Shown piece by piece: positions 10,685 through 22,552 of a stretch of DNA of 64,000 nucleotides (within the stretch, counting starts at the first letter, position 1; each line of letters starts with the position of its first letter). A program made the translations under genes and the position numbers. The DNA is from Papilionanthe hookeriana x Papilionanthe teres (taxonomy: Eukaryota; Streptophyta; Magnoliopsida; Asparagales; Orchidaceae). The notes under the pieces were generated by a model. It worked only from the letters and a program-made list of their open reading frames with translations, was not told the origin of the DNA and did not search any database. The DNA lies in the NCBI GenBank assembly GCA_022702705.1, contig CM040423.1, positions 43,411,575 through 43,475,574 of the forward strand. Direction: 5' to 3'.

Positions 10685-13600
10685 TAATCAAATATTACTG
10701 ACTTCATATTAAACATTGCATATGGATTCCTCTTCAAAGGATTAAAACTATGCTTAGCCAATTATATAAAATATGTTAAGACCATCTCCACTTTAAGCCC
10801 TAGGCAATTCTAAAATTAAATCTATAAAAAAAAGTTTTCCAAGGAAACTTAAGAAACAAATAGAAAGGTACACTTTTAAATTTATGTTTTGTGATCTACC
10901 TTGTAAGCATAACATTACGAAACCTCTCTTCCAACATCTCTTCTCATTGATAGCAAATAAAATAATTCTCTATCAAATTAATCATTTTTTCCTTCGCAAA
11001 ATATCTACCATACCAAAAGCCAATGTTGGTCCTTCCCAAAATATCTAGTAATACTAACAAAATGTAGTTAAGTAATAAAATATTCTCTTAATAAGATCTA
11101 AAAATGTACGATTAAAATATTTGTGTTTATGCTCATGATATATGATATGAAAATCATGACAAGTTAAAAGATATTCTTTGATTCAAAATTTTATAATTGC
11201 AGAGAGCACATATTCTGGATTGTTGCCAATCCATGATGCATGTTTAAGTAAAAAAACAAAAATTTGCAAAATCTCAGACTAATTTTATATGATTATTATT
11301 AAACTCTCTTTGTGTATGATCAAATTTAAAGCATAATGATAAGAATTAAAAATAAAAAACTATTTATGCAATGCATAGCATATTTAATTGTCCAATGTTT
11401 TTATACCTTGTATAAAACTCTCTTTTATACGAAGAAAATATTAATTTTACATTTTTTAGTTTTTCACCAAAAAGACTATAATAAAATTTTCTTGACAAAG
11501 TAAACCATCAGTTTCATTCTTAGATGTACTATAAGAACTTTAAAATCATCAAACCCAGAAAAACTAAATAGCCATCAGAACTTTGATAGCAGAATTTTTA
11601 AATATGCCCTTTTAAAAAAGAAAATTATAAAATGCAGTACTATTTTACAACAATTGAAAAATAGATCAAATTACGTTTATATGTATGCTTTGCGCCCACA
11701 TAATAGAAAAATCATGCCATGAAGGCGCATTTTCAATTTTATTATTTTTTAAAAGACAATTAAATTTTTAAAGATGAAGACTTAAAATTTATGATTTTAG
11801 TTTAAAATATGAGTAACTAAATGAATATTCAGGTTTTCTTTTTAATAGATAAAGTTTGAATTTTTAAAAATTATGCATATACTTTTTTAAGTTTTATTGA
11901 AATATCAGAAAATATGATCAAATATTCAAATATGATTGAACAATCAAGATAATTTTTTTATTTTAAAAAATTACTTAATTAAACCAAAATGTGCAAATAG
12001 TATGTTATAGAGGACATGGAATCTAATTTTTATTAATTCAAGTTCTCTTTGCATAAAATGCTTAATTGAAAATACTGATTGAGGCGTGATTATTTTATTT
12101 GTTTATAACTAAAAATAATAGTCTTTCATCAATGAAAAGATGTTATAAATTATAAATTTTATTATCATCATCTAGTCTATTTCACAATATTACCAAATTC
12201 TAACAAAAAAAATTAATATTGCAAATATCAATCCAAGTTCAGACAAGAAAAATTAAATAAATTAAAAAAAAAAAAAAAAAAAAAACTAGTTCTTGACCCC
12301 ACTTTGAAAATTTCCTAGCTTTGCCACTGATAGCCAACTTGTTTCATTTCACAAACTTCTCTCTTTGATAGTCATACATTTGATATTAATTATCAACTTG
12401 AGTAAATTAAACAAAAAAGTATCACGCACAACATCAAACATTGAAGCTTCACTTTTACTTTTACTAAAGGGCCAATAAAATCATCAATATTTATAGCATG
12501 ATTACCAGCGGTCTCCAAATCAGATTACTACATCTAGGATTATCTTTAAACTCTAGTTTAGCATTATTGAAGTTTTGTACAAGTTGAGTGGAGTTCAAGG
12601 GTTGGTTTTGAAACCTGGTAGTTAATTGTTGCGATTGATTTCTCATTCTTTCCATCATGTTATCCATAAGTTGAATTTTAACATAAGTTAAATTTATTAA
12701 TCAAGTCTTCCTCTATTTTATTAAGGCCTTTAAAATGATCCATTGGAGCAAATTTTGGTGGCATTGTGAACAGAAAATATGAAATGCAAATAAGATTATT
12801 TTCTTTGAAATATGTTTCTGTAGTAGCAAAATGTATGATTATACAAGCATGAATAATAAAAAAGTGATAAAGTCAACCAATCTGTTGTTGACAATAAATC
12901 AAATAAGCAACAAGAAAAATGACTTTTCATGCCCTTATAAATTTAAAACACAATTCAATAGGTTTCCAAGGACTTTTATCAGTGGAACGCATCACAATTT
13001 TAGGAATTCCCAGGCAAACCAAGATGAGAAGGTTTATGTTATGTTACTGGCTAGGTTTAAATGGTAGAGTCCTCCACTTCTAGATTTATTGCAAGTTTCA
13101 TAGAATTGCAACATAAAATCAAAGGATTTCATTGCTACATTAGACAAATTATCAATAGGAGAAACTACAAAAAGTTACCAACTTTTAGTGATCAGGCACC
13201 AACTGCAAATACCAATAGACGCTGTCTTGATTTGTTGTAGTTGCACAAGATGCGCAATAACTTTTCTCTGATACTAATAAATGATGGCGGTAGGTGGTGG
13301 GATAATTTAAAGGTGATTTGGAACTCAAAAATGTGGACTTTACTATTATTGGTGGCGTGGGGTGGCTTAATGGAAGGGCAAGGGATTATATGCACCTTAG
13401 GCAAAAGAAAGGTGGCTAAGGTTGGGGTTGACATGGGCATTGGATTGACTTTTCTCAATTATGCACTGACATTTCCTCGATTATGCTAGTTAGTAGTAAC
13501 CTTATGTCCCATAAGAATATTCCATGGCATCTTAAGGAGAGATGTCACAGTAACAACTTACTAATTGATTAATCATATGTTGTGCGCTACTTGAGCAGAG

Positions 13601-14161
13601 CTACTCCCTTTCACTTCTTTACAAATTTTATTATTCCTCTTAATACATCATGTTTTTCATTGTATTGATTTCTCCCACTCATGTTGCCCTAGAAATGAAA
13701 AAAAAACTCTCCCATGTGTTTTTTTCTCCAATTATAATAGTACTCGAAAGAGTTATCGTGACATGATCTACCTGAAATCGACTCTATCTCAGTAAATGTT
13801 GCCTTTCATGAGACATCCTCCTACTACCCACTTGACAAATCCACAAACAAATGTTCACCTAGTATTTCATTATTCCACTTGCACATATTTATCTGGTGCT
13901 TGATTTTCCTCACTACAAGTTTATACTGGCCCATCTAATCAGCTTACTTTTTTTTGCGCCTCCTTACAAGCCCTCTATTGTGATTGAGCATCCACCTACA
14001 ACTAAGATCTTATATTACATCTTCTAATTGCGCTCTTAAAGGTACAAGACATTGTACTAATCATTCAATAAATTGCATACATCCTTCTATCATTAGAAGT
14101 AATATTAAACTGAAAATAAAAAGTGGATTAGCATAAATATTAAACTGCATAAGGAACTTAC
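10685..14161. other. AT-rich intergenic DNA
   Basis: No supported gene. A 22-base A tract ends near 12285. Around 12500-12770 the minus strand gives short coding-like pieces (MPPKFAPMDHFKGLNKIEED, DNMMERMRNQSQQLTTRFQ) that may be a decayed retroelement gag, but frames are broken and I cannot assign it. At 13241-13489 there is an 82-codon plus-strand frame with no recognisable motif. Confidence 0.5.
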
Positions 14162-14772
14162 GTTGTTCCGTAGAGGGCTATCTTTTGAATCTTTGAGATG
14201 TCATTACCAGCTTGATTGTCTTCAATGAAAATAGTCAAACTGAAAAAATTTCAACAAAATGTGATGGAATTGTGTTCTCATTTTGATATAACAAAACTTC
14301 AAAAAGACAAAATAAAATAAAAAAGGGAAACATGAAGTGATTTACAGCTCTGCTTACCTACGAACATTCTGAAATTTTACATACTTCACACTAATAGGCT
14401 TTGCCTGTAAAAAAACAAGGATTAAAGAAAAATATATGGAAAAATAAAGAGCACTGAATCAAACGCATAAACTTCTAAAAAAACCGATTTAAACTAAAAA
14501 AATAATAATAATAATCAGGAACCAGAAACAAATAGAGGTTGGCGTGTGAAAGAAAATTCCACCTTCAAATCATCCTGCGATAGAATTAGTGAGTCACTGG
14601 GTGGGTAATCATTGACATTACTGCAAAAAATTGTAAATTGAAGTTAATATCTGGAACACGATAAGTGAAGTTTCCCGGACGCATTTTGGGGATTAGACTT
14701 AAACCAGGGAGAGTAAAGATTACCTAAATCCCATGTTCTCTTTGTTAGCAAAGAGTTTCAGTGTCCTTGGAC
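14162..14772 (-). CDS. PITH-domain (DUF1000, thioredoxin-like C-terminal type) gene, partial
   Basis: Four short exons with matching phases and GT-AG introns read as the second half of a PITH domain. Exon 14724-14772 gives GPRTLKLFANKENMGF. Exon 14563-14620 gives SNVNDYPPSDSLILSQDDLK. Exon 14358-14404 gives AKPISVKYVKFQNVR. Exon 14162-14239 gives SLTIFIEDNQAGNDISK and then IQKIALYGTT before a GTAAGT donor. These align collinearly with plant homologues of At3g04780 and with the C-terminal domain of human TXNL1. PITH domains bind the proteasome in some proteins, and the plant role is not established. I could not find the N-terminal exons (the DFIDWSGVECLNQ region) or the last exon (the ETTDMKDLKKIEDH region) in the flanks. 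It is either a fragment or a gene with long introns or diverged ends. Exon joins preserve the frame, so decay is recent or absent. Confidence 0.8.
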
Positions 14773-16064
14773 CTAAAAAAAATAAAGTTTCAGTGTCCCA
14801 ACTGATTCATAAACATAAAAGTACAAGCTAAACAATATCTGTTTGAAATAAGTAAATTTTCTGAGGAAAAAATTGAAAAAATATAGCCTATGTAATACGG
14901 CAATGAATTGGTTGATTATGTTTTTCAATTGATGAATTTTGCGTATGCAGATTTTAAAATATTTTACCTTGCTTGACCTCACAGTTATTGTGCCCACTTC
15001 TTGGTTTGCTACCAGAGACCCTCAATAACAATGAACAAAGAAATAGGGTAAATTATTAGACTATTTAGGAAATATACCGAATGCAAGGCTAGCCCTTTCT
15101 AAATCTATTCTCTTATTCCTTGGCATCCTAACTAGTACAATAAGATGCTTACTTAAATACAACAAGAGCTAGCCCACCAATACTTAAGAATTAACATATC
15201 AACCATCTGAGATTAAATTTTTATCCACAGATCACCAAACCTATGCTAAAAACATAGGAATCGGGTGGTTTATACAAAAAAATTAAAGTTAGGGTGTGTT
15301 GACCTCATTTTTTGTGAGGTTTGTCTCCCTAAAGCCTAGGATCTAGCCATAGGATTTTCTACTGACTCTCCTAGAGGACTGGTATTAGGACCCACAACAC
15401 TTAGAAATTCAAACCACTTCTTGATTCATTGTAGTTTCATGTGTATGGTCTTGAATCCTCAACTCTTGGTTGAATCGATTGAGACTAACACATTGAAACT
15501 CAAACTGAGTTCCTATAAAAATTGAAGAAGCCCAAAGGAAACCTTTGGACTTGGGGATTTTACTTTTTCTTAAAAACATGACATACACTTACACCACACA
15601 TATTTACACTACAATTCACATTCAATTCACTGATCAAAAATCAAAGTCAAAATCTAAATAAAATGAAAGCCCTCATGAAGTGAATTTGAGACCCTCCGGC
15701 GTGTGCTGAGAGCTGAGAAGCACACTGCTAGGATCATTTCGTTATATTTTGGTCGTCGCTTAGGTGCATGTCGGTCGTCATTTTGCTTGTCCGATAGCTT
15801 CGATCGGGCCGACAGACCTTATTTGTCATGCCGCGTGTGAGGCTAACTCAAATTGGCTCGTCCACCGGCAAATTTGTTTGGATGACCTCATATGACAAAA
15901 AGGATTGGGCGAGTATGTCCGGAACGTCGATTTTACCCAAGAATGACACTCATATTGATATGGTTCCAAGCATGACCTAATTGCATGCAAATTGAAGCGT
16001 TTAAATGAAATAATACCAATAAAAGAGATAAATAATAATAATAATAATTCCTTCGTAATAACCC
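14773..16064. other. intergenic DNA with MITE relic
   Basis: 15180-15270 contains a fragment of the same MITE family seen at 56533 (AACATATCAACCATCTGAG; ACATAGGAATCGGGTGG). The rest shows no gene. A frame of 98 codons at 15826-16122 (minus) has no recognisable content. Confidence 0.5.
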
Positions 16065-16182
16065 ATGCACACCCCCGATCCCATGACACTCCCTCAAATC
16101 CTAGCTGCGCTCCGCACCTCACGTGATCGCTTTCTCCCTCTCCCTTTTGCTCGATGGCAACTGGAACTTCACCTTACATCCC

Positions 16183-16790
16183 CCCCCCCCCTCCGCCCGT
16201 TTGGGCAAACTCCCCAACCAAAGCACCTGGCCTTCTCCTTCTTCCCTTCCCAAAACAATGAATCGCCCGCTTCCCCTTCTATTACCTTTCTCTGGTCACA
16301 CCAGGGCAGGCTCCTTTGCATGAGCTTCCTGCTTCACATCACTTCCCTCTCAGTCGAGTTGAAAATGCTTCCCTTCTTCATTCCCGAGGCCAGCCAAACT
16401 CCTCTCCTCAGTCCTTTACTGGACAGCCCCCCCCCCCCCCCCCCGCGCCCGTTTGGGCAAACTCCCCAACCAAAGCACCTGGCCTTCTCCTTCTTCCCTT
16501 CCCAAAACCGTGAATCGCCCGCTTCCCCTTCTATTACCTTTCTCTGGTCACACCAGGGCAGGCTCCTTTGCATGAGCTTCCTGCTTCACATCACTTCCCT
16601 CTCAGTCGAGCTGAAAATGCTTCCCTTCTTCATTCCCGAGGCCAGCCAAACTCCTCCCCTCTCAATCCTTCTTCATTCCCGAGGCCAGCCAAACTCCTTC
16701 CCTCTCAGTCGAGCTGAAAATGCTTCCCTTCTTCATTCCCGAGGCCAGCCAAACTCCTCTCCTCAGTCCTTTAACTGGACAGCCCCCGCC
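16183..16790 (+). repeat. C-rich tandem repeat, period 252 bp plus short units
   Basis: A unit starting GCCCGTTTGGGCAAACTCCC occurs at 16195 and again at 16447, giving a period of 252 bp with few differences. Each is preceded by a pure C tract (about 10-17 bases). After the second unit, the sub-unit TTCATTCCCGAGGCCAGCC repeats twice more, for four copies in all (near 16375, 16627, 16671 and 16733). Open frames through it are by-products of the repetition and have no protein match that I recognise. Confidence 0.85.
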
Positions 16791-17007
16791 ACCAACCCCC
16801 AGGGTCGATCACTTTTTTTTCTCTGTTTCCTTCGCCTCCCCCATTGTAACGGCCCCCGACACCACTAATGGTAACGCTCCCTCCTCTCCACCTTCAATTT
16901 AGACGCACATTCATCTTATCTTTACCAGTTTATTTGTAACAATTACTTATCTGTCTTCTTAATGTTTAGCTTCTAAAGTTTGAAGATTAGATGAATTGGT
17001 TGTTCCT

Positions 17008-17612
17008 CATAATAATGTTTTTGTAACCATTTCGGAGCCTCTGGTATTACCTGAAAAACTTCAGTATTCAGTACTGTTGCAAGCAGTCGGATTCCCATCA
17101 CGGCTTTGGAAATTTCTTTTAACAAAATATAGATTTTTTGGGAGTGTTAGATCAAATTTTACATTTGCATGGCTGTTTTTTTGGAGGTATGTTGTCTCTT
17201 ACCCCCTATATGCTTGTATAGTCATTTACATTAAATTTAACATAGTTCATATGAGCTTGGGACAGTGTTGTGGTGGATTTGTTTTTCTTTCATAATAATG
17301 TTTTTGTTTCCATTTTTGAGCCCCTGGTATTACCTGATAAACTTCAGTTTTCGGCATTATTGTAAGCAGCTGGCTTCCTATCACTGCTTTGAAAATTCTT
17401 TTAGAAAATATAGAATTTCTGGAAGTTTTGGATTAGATTGAGCATTTGCATACCTACTTTTTTGGGAGACTTCCAACAAAATATGGGTTTTCTGGAAGTA
17501 TTGGATCAGGTTCAACATTTGCATAGCAGTTGTTTTGGATTTATGTTGTTCCTTACTCCTCATATGCCTTTATGGTCATTTACATTAAATTTAATATAGT
17601 TCATATGATCTC
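17008..17612 (+). repeat. imperfect tandem duplication, period 283 bp
   Basis: CATAATAATGTTTTTGT occurs at 17008 and 17291, each followed by the same series of blocks: CCTGGTATTACCTG, AAACTTCAGT, a TTTCTGGAAGT-like block, and TCATTTACATTAAATTTAA. The second copy contains an internal repeat of about 70 bp (near 17405 and 17478). Sequence drift is moderate, so the duplication is old. No function is visible. Confidence 0.75.
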
Positions 17613-19011
17613 AAAAACAACTTTGTGAAATACAAAAGCATAAAGTGATAACATTCTCATTGAAATGAATACAGATAAACTAAAGAGTTCAGTTTTCTCA
17701 TGTACAGAACCAAAAAGAAGTATATATATTTATATTTCATAATACATCAGAAACATCAAAACTAAAAATTACATTGTTCAAATTTCATAATACATACAAT
17801 GCATTTATCTCCACATGGAAATAAGAAACAAATCCTAGAGTAAGAAGAGCGCATAAGATATAAAGCTGATAAATTGCAAATGATGATGAGATAGGAAAAG
17901 ACCATCAATCGGTTTCAGATATCAGCAATTGTGTCTTCTCATGTTATCAACAATTTGTGCCTTCTAAGACCCATAACGTTCACTCTTCCAGCAACAATTT
18001 GCCCCAAATATAAGTACAGTTCTTTCATTCAAAGGGGTTATCTTTTTCAATTCAACCCCAAGTTCTCTATAGCAATCTTCATGCAGTTCAAAGGAAGAAA
18101 GCTTCATCCCCACCAACTATACTCTGAATTATGCCAATTTTCCAAGCAATCCTCTGTCTCTATCTTGATGTCTTTTTTTCCAATACAACAACATATAATC
18201 TAGAGTATGATAAAACAATCAATCATAAATCCAAATCCATTGACTAAACAAACGTCATTATGTCTACTGTGACTACTATCCTTTTCAAGAAATCTCAAAG
18301 AGGGTAAGCTGAAGGACAGTGTTGTAAAACCTAACTTGAAATAAAAGAGGGACACTTACGTACACACTAACCAATTCCCACGTATTTACATGTCTAAATC
18401 CTAAACTTCAACTTTTACATACAAATGATCGTAAAATTTAATGTTTGCATGCCTGTCATATGCGCATTCATATATAAATTTAAGTTATCTTTTGTTGAAC
18501 TGAACGCTCATATCAATTTCTCGTGCGCCTTCGTGAGGTAAATCCTCTTATTATTGCTTCACGTGTAAGCTTTGTTAAGAAGCTTGTTGTCATCCAGGAT
18601 GACACACTTCATGATGACCCATACTCGAAAACTCTTTTCGACTTAGTGTGAAGTCGAGAAAGTTCTCCTAGCTTCTTCCATCAACGTTACATTTTTTTTT
18701 TATTCTTTCATTTATGTTTCAAAGTTAGTATAAACTAGTTGTTATGGGTTCATATATTATGCTTCGACAAAAAAAGAGGTTATTTGAAATAGCGTCAGAG
18801 GCGGCGGGTATGTTCTACTACTTTGTTATTTATTGCGGCTGATTATATATGCTTTGTTTAGACATATAATAACGTTATTCCTCTTTGGCCAACTGCATTT
18901 CTGGCATGTGAAAAAAAATCCTAGGATAGAGAATGTAGGACATATGTTTAGGTTAAGACCCTCTAACAAAATTCATTAATAAAAAGAATATAATAATAAT
19001 AATACTACTAC

Positions 19012-19048
<37 letters not shown>

Positions 19049-19915
19049 CATAACAATAATTCACCCTTTGAATTTAAAAGAACTTCTTTGATGAGGCAAC
19101 ACATGATTGATAACATGGGTTCTTCAGTCTAAAAGTGTTTTAACAATTTTTTTAGACCAAGTAAATATGTGATCTTAACTAGCGCAACTTAACATAAAAT
19201 AAAATACTCTCTTTTAATCACTTTAATAATAATTATAATCAAATCAAAATATACTTCTCAGGATCACAATAAACAAGCTTATGTCGCTTAACCTATGATA
19301 GGCCTCCTGAGGTACCGTTTTCTCTCCTCTTTTCATAAAACTAGGTGGCAATATGATAAAGCAACTATCAAACTTCAAGGAGATTTAGAAGCATGAAGCA
19401 AATGATGAACCTCAACTAAACTTTTCATAGTCTTAATCAACACGAACCCTTAGAATTTCGAGATTGTTCGTCTAATACGATGTAAATTCTCACACTACCT
19501 TTTAGGCCTTCTCGTGATTATATGTGGTGCAATATAAGCCCTAGCACTTTTTAAGATCTTGAAGTCATTATTCGCTACAACATAAACTCTCCCATTTTTT
19601 TAGATTATTTGCATGTTTGTACGTCGTGCAAATGTAAGTCCTAAATTTTAAATAAATTGCAGGAATAAAACATTAAGTAACATCGCTTCTAAAATGTAAA
19701 TCGAACATATGATAGTTTGAAAAGTCACTAAGATCTTATCAGTATCAGTGACATCCCCTCCTTTCGCTCATTTCAATTCTAGAAATAATTGTTCCACGTT
19801 GAACATTTTCCAGTTTATTTTCCTATGAACAATTGTGAAAAATTAAACTTTGAATTCTCGAAGGCAAAACTCTAATCTTAATCGAGAGTTTTCTTAAGTG
19901 ATTTTGGTCGCTTAA
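17613..19915. other. AT-rich intergenic DNA
   Basis: No supported gene. A partial copy of the TTACAT-type MITE lies near 18380-18440, and an AAT microsatellite at 18990-19044. Confidence 0.5.
18990..19044. repeat. (AAT)n microsatellite
   Basis: About 18 units of AAT/TAA, interrupted once by ACT triplets. Confidence 0.95.
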
Positions 19916-20993
19916 GGGCCCGTTTGGGGCAGCTTATTGGGCTACGGCGGCGTTTGGAAAACGTCGCCGCTGTATTTGAAAAAGGCATTCGACCCACTAA
20001 TTTTCGACGCTCCCATACGCGCTTCTGTTTTTTTGTGAATAGGAGGCGAAGCGGAAAAGAACCCACGTCTGGCTTTCGCTTCTCGTGTTAAGTAAGGAAT
20101 TCCTCGCTCGCCCTCGCCCTCCCCGATTCCTTTTCTCCTTCACCCTCGCAGAAAGGAAGAACCTCACCCTCGTCCTCTTCCCTTCCGTGAACCAAACCTC
20201 TCTCGCGAAAGCAAAACGGTTGGAGGAATTTGCGGCCATAGAAGTCGTCGACTCCACAGTCGATGGAGAGGGATGATTATGGTCGGCATCGGACATTGCG
20301 TGGCGACTGACAAAATCCATGGGAGGCAGCTGGCCTAGGTATCCGATTCGGCGAGCATAAGGTTTACGAATGAAGGGGAAGAACCATAAACCCGGGTTCG
20401 CCCATAACCATCACCCTTCGCGACCAACTGTTGTGATACAGTCGCTGTTTGAGCCGGCTAGGAAGGCGACGACTGGATCACGGAAGGCCACAACAAGATT
20501 GTGGCATGCGCAATCCTCTGAATTTTCTCTTCTTTCTCCCTGTTATGCTTCGCTTTCAACCGAAATCATCAAGGAAGGTAATGTCAATCGTTCTCCTTTT
20601 ACCTCCCAAGTTCTTTCACGCTTTTGAGGTTCTCCAGATCTCATGAAATCATATTCTAATGAGATTATTTGGGAGAACCGAGAAAGATGGTTTGGAATGT
20701 TGTAGGATTCATACCACTTAATTCTTATTTGCTTATTTACATGTCTAACAAGTGCTTACAAACACACAGATCAATTCTTACGTTTTACATATCTAACGCA
20801 CCTGAGTTTTTAAATTGTTGCAAATAGCTTAACTAAACACGGGCAATAAGTTATTCTGAATAAGCTGCCAATAAGCTATTCTGAATAAGCTCCCTCAAAC
20901 AGCAAGCCAGCTTATCCTGATAATCTGCAAATTATCAGGATAATCTGATTATCAGCAGATTATAAATAATCTGCAGCTACCCCAAACAGACCC
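19916..20993. mobile_element. PIF/Harbinger-like non-autonomous element with GC-rich cargo
   Basis: The left end reads GGGCCCGTTTGGGGCAGCT. The complement of the right end reads GGGTCTGTTTGGGGTAGCT, 16 of 19 bases identical. Both ends are flanked by TAA (19913-19915 and 20994-20996), the 3-bp TWA target duplication typical of PIF/Harbinger elements. The right arm contains nested ATAATCTG/CAGATTAT inverted repeats. The interior (about 19930-20630) is much richer in G+C than the surroundings and has frames on both strands (minus 19997-20320, plus 20370-20627) without recognisable domains. No transposase is encoded. Capture of a host gene fragment is possible but not shown. A TTACAT-type MITE piece sits at 20705-20815. 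Confidence 0.68.
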
Positions 20994-20996
20994 TAA

Positions 20997-22134
20997 GATG
21001 TAATTAACTATAAGGGCTTGCGCCTATAGGAAAATTAGTAACCTATATAATCTAAATTATGTTTAATCTTCAAATTAGGTAGGAGAATGATCTGTTGGAA
21101 CTTTTAAAACCAAATAAATATTCTCAGTTTGAATAATTGAGACAATTATTGAATGATATTCTCATCTTTAGAGATCAATCATTACTCGTAATATCATACT
21201 CGGTCATTTAAATCATTGAATATATGAGAGCTATTCAGTTTCATATTTCAAAAATTAAATTTTTTTTTCGAAATAAAAATTATATAAGTATTAAACTAAA
21301 TTATTTTCAAAACAAAAAACAAAAGAAACCAAAAAAAATATCCAACAGGGTGGTTGATATGCTAACATTGAAGCAAATTCCACCATTGGTCTATTAGCCG
21401 ATGTTGCCAGCTGCCAGCTGCCAGCTTCAGCGTGACAAAGGTATCATCAAATAGAATGTTTATAAAGAACAATCCGCATTCCTAAATCCTAACTAACTAT
21501 GCATTTAAAGGAGTTTCTTAAATGGACATTGGACTTTCCATTCTTTGCAGCTGAAGGGAAAGTTGGTCAAAAAATAATCCACAAGCTTCAATCACATTAA
21601 CATTAAAAATGAAATAGGTATAGGGTACAAACATTACCTTCCTCTTCCGGGCCCTTGATCACAACCGAGTGTAGTTTAACCACTTGGGTAAAGGGAATAT
21701 AGATGAGAAGTTGCTCATCAGCGTCACTCTCAAGGTGCAGCCCATCGTCATCCCGATAACCCTATGACCCATAAAACCGGTGCCATGATCTTCTCAATTT
21801 TGAAAAGGCAACTAGCCAATTGCAAGGGTATCGGTTGGGGTTCAAAAGATAACCTGTTTAAGGGCGTTATCGATATTGTGGGCGGAGCTCTGGTTGAGAC
21901 ATTCGACTCCCCTCCAATCGACGAAATCTACGAGATCGACCTAAGGGAGATGGGTTGAGAAATAGTGTTGCGTGAGAGAGAGAGAGAAGATCGATGGATA
22001 AGATGCCGACCTGGCTTCGATTGATCCCGGAGGCCATGGGGGCGGCGGCGGAGAGAAGAGAGAAAGAAGCGTCGGAGCGTCAGAAAACAGCAAATCCAGG
22101 TCTGATCGCACGAGAAAACTACGAGACCCTATGC
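20997..22134. other. intergenic DNA
   Basis: It contains the possible EF-G fragment listed separately and a GC-rich stretch at 21960-22140 with GAGAGA and GGCGGC runs. A short TGCCAGC triplication lies at 21409-21426. No other gene is seen. Confidence 0.45.
21721..21957 (+). pseudogene. possible organellar elongation factor G fragment
   Basis: Two frames give SVTLKVQPIVIPITL and then NLFKGVIDIV. These resemble the domain in EF-G that follows the GTP-binding motifs (a lysine-rich stretch, then PLVIQLPIG, then E..FKGVIDLV). A stop and frame change separate them, and nothing else of the protein is seen nearby. EF-G moves ribosomes along mRNA in plastids and mitochondria. The match is short, so chance similarity cannot be excluded. 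Confidence 0.28.
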
Positions 22135-22530
22135 CGATGCCGGGGAAAATTATACCTACGGACAACTTAACAAATAACCACCAAATAAACACATAATAAC
22201 TCATAATATTTCGATGAATAACATTAAAATAAAAGTAGGGGTCATTGATAAGTTATTAGAAAGTTATTATAGCTTCATTTGAGCAATAACCTCTCAATAA
22301 CCTCACAATACCCTGATAACAGATAAAAAAATATAAAATGAAACCACGGAGGTGAGTGGGGCGTTATTAGGAGGTTATTCGCTGATTATTTGGAATAATA
22401 CTGCAATAACCTGCTAATAACATCCCGATAATCCTAAAATACATGATCAAGGAGGTTATTAGGTGGTTATTTGGTGATTATTTGGAGATTATTTGAGATT
22501 CCGTACGCAGCGTTGCGTATATTGTCTGTA
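22135..22530. repeat. AATAACC/GGTTATT subterminal-repeat element, copy 2
   Basis: The left half has AATAACC-type motifs in plus sense (AACAAATAACCACC, CAATAACCTCTCAATAACC). The right half has them mostly inverted (GGAGGTTATTCGC, GAGGTTATTAGGTGGTTATT). At least ten copies are present over 400 bases. The right end carries GTACGCAGCGTTGCGTA, which resembles the GC core of the MITE at 47027-47211 and of the copy at 6745. No coding sequence is visible. Confidence 0.5.
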
Positions 22531-22552
22531 TGGAATAATTTTGAAAAGGGTA

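Noticed and set aside
10063..10761. Frames extending through 10185-10684
   Set aside because: They consist mostly of undetermined bases and carry no evidence across the gap.
13241..13489. 82-codon frame as a small gene
   Set aside because: No recognisable motif or splice context, and an 88-codon frame is open on the opposite strand over the same bases.
16065..16868. 267-codon plus-strand frame rich in Pro and Ser
   Set aside because: It runs through the C-rich tandem repeats. The peptide repeats simply mirror the DNA repeats, and no domain is present.
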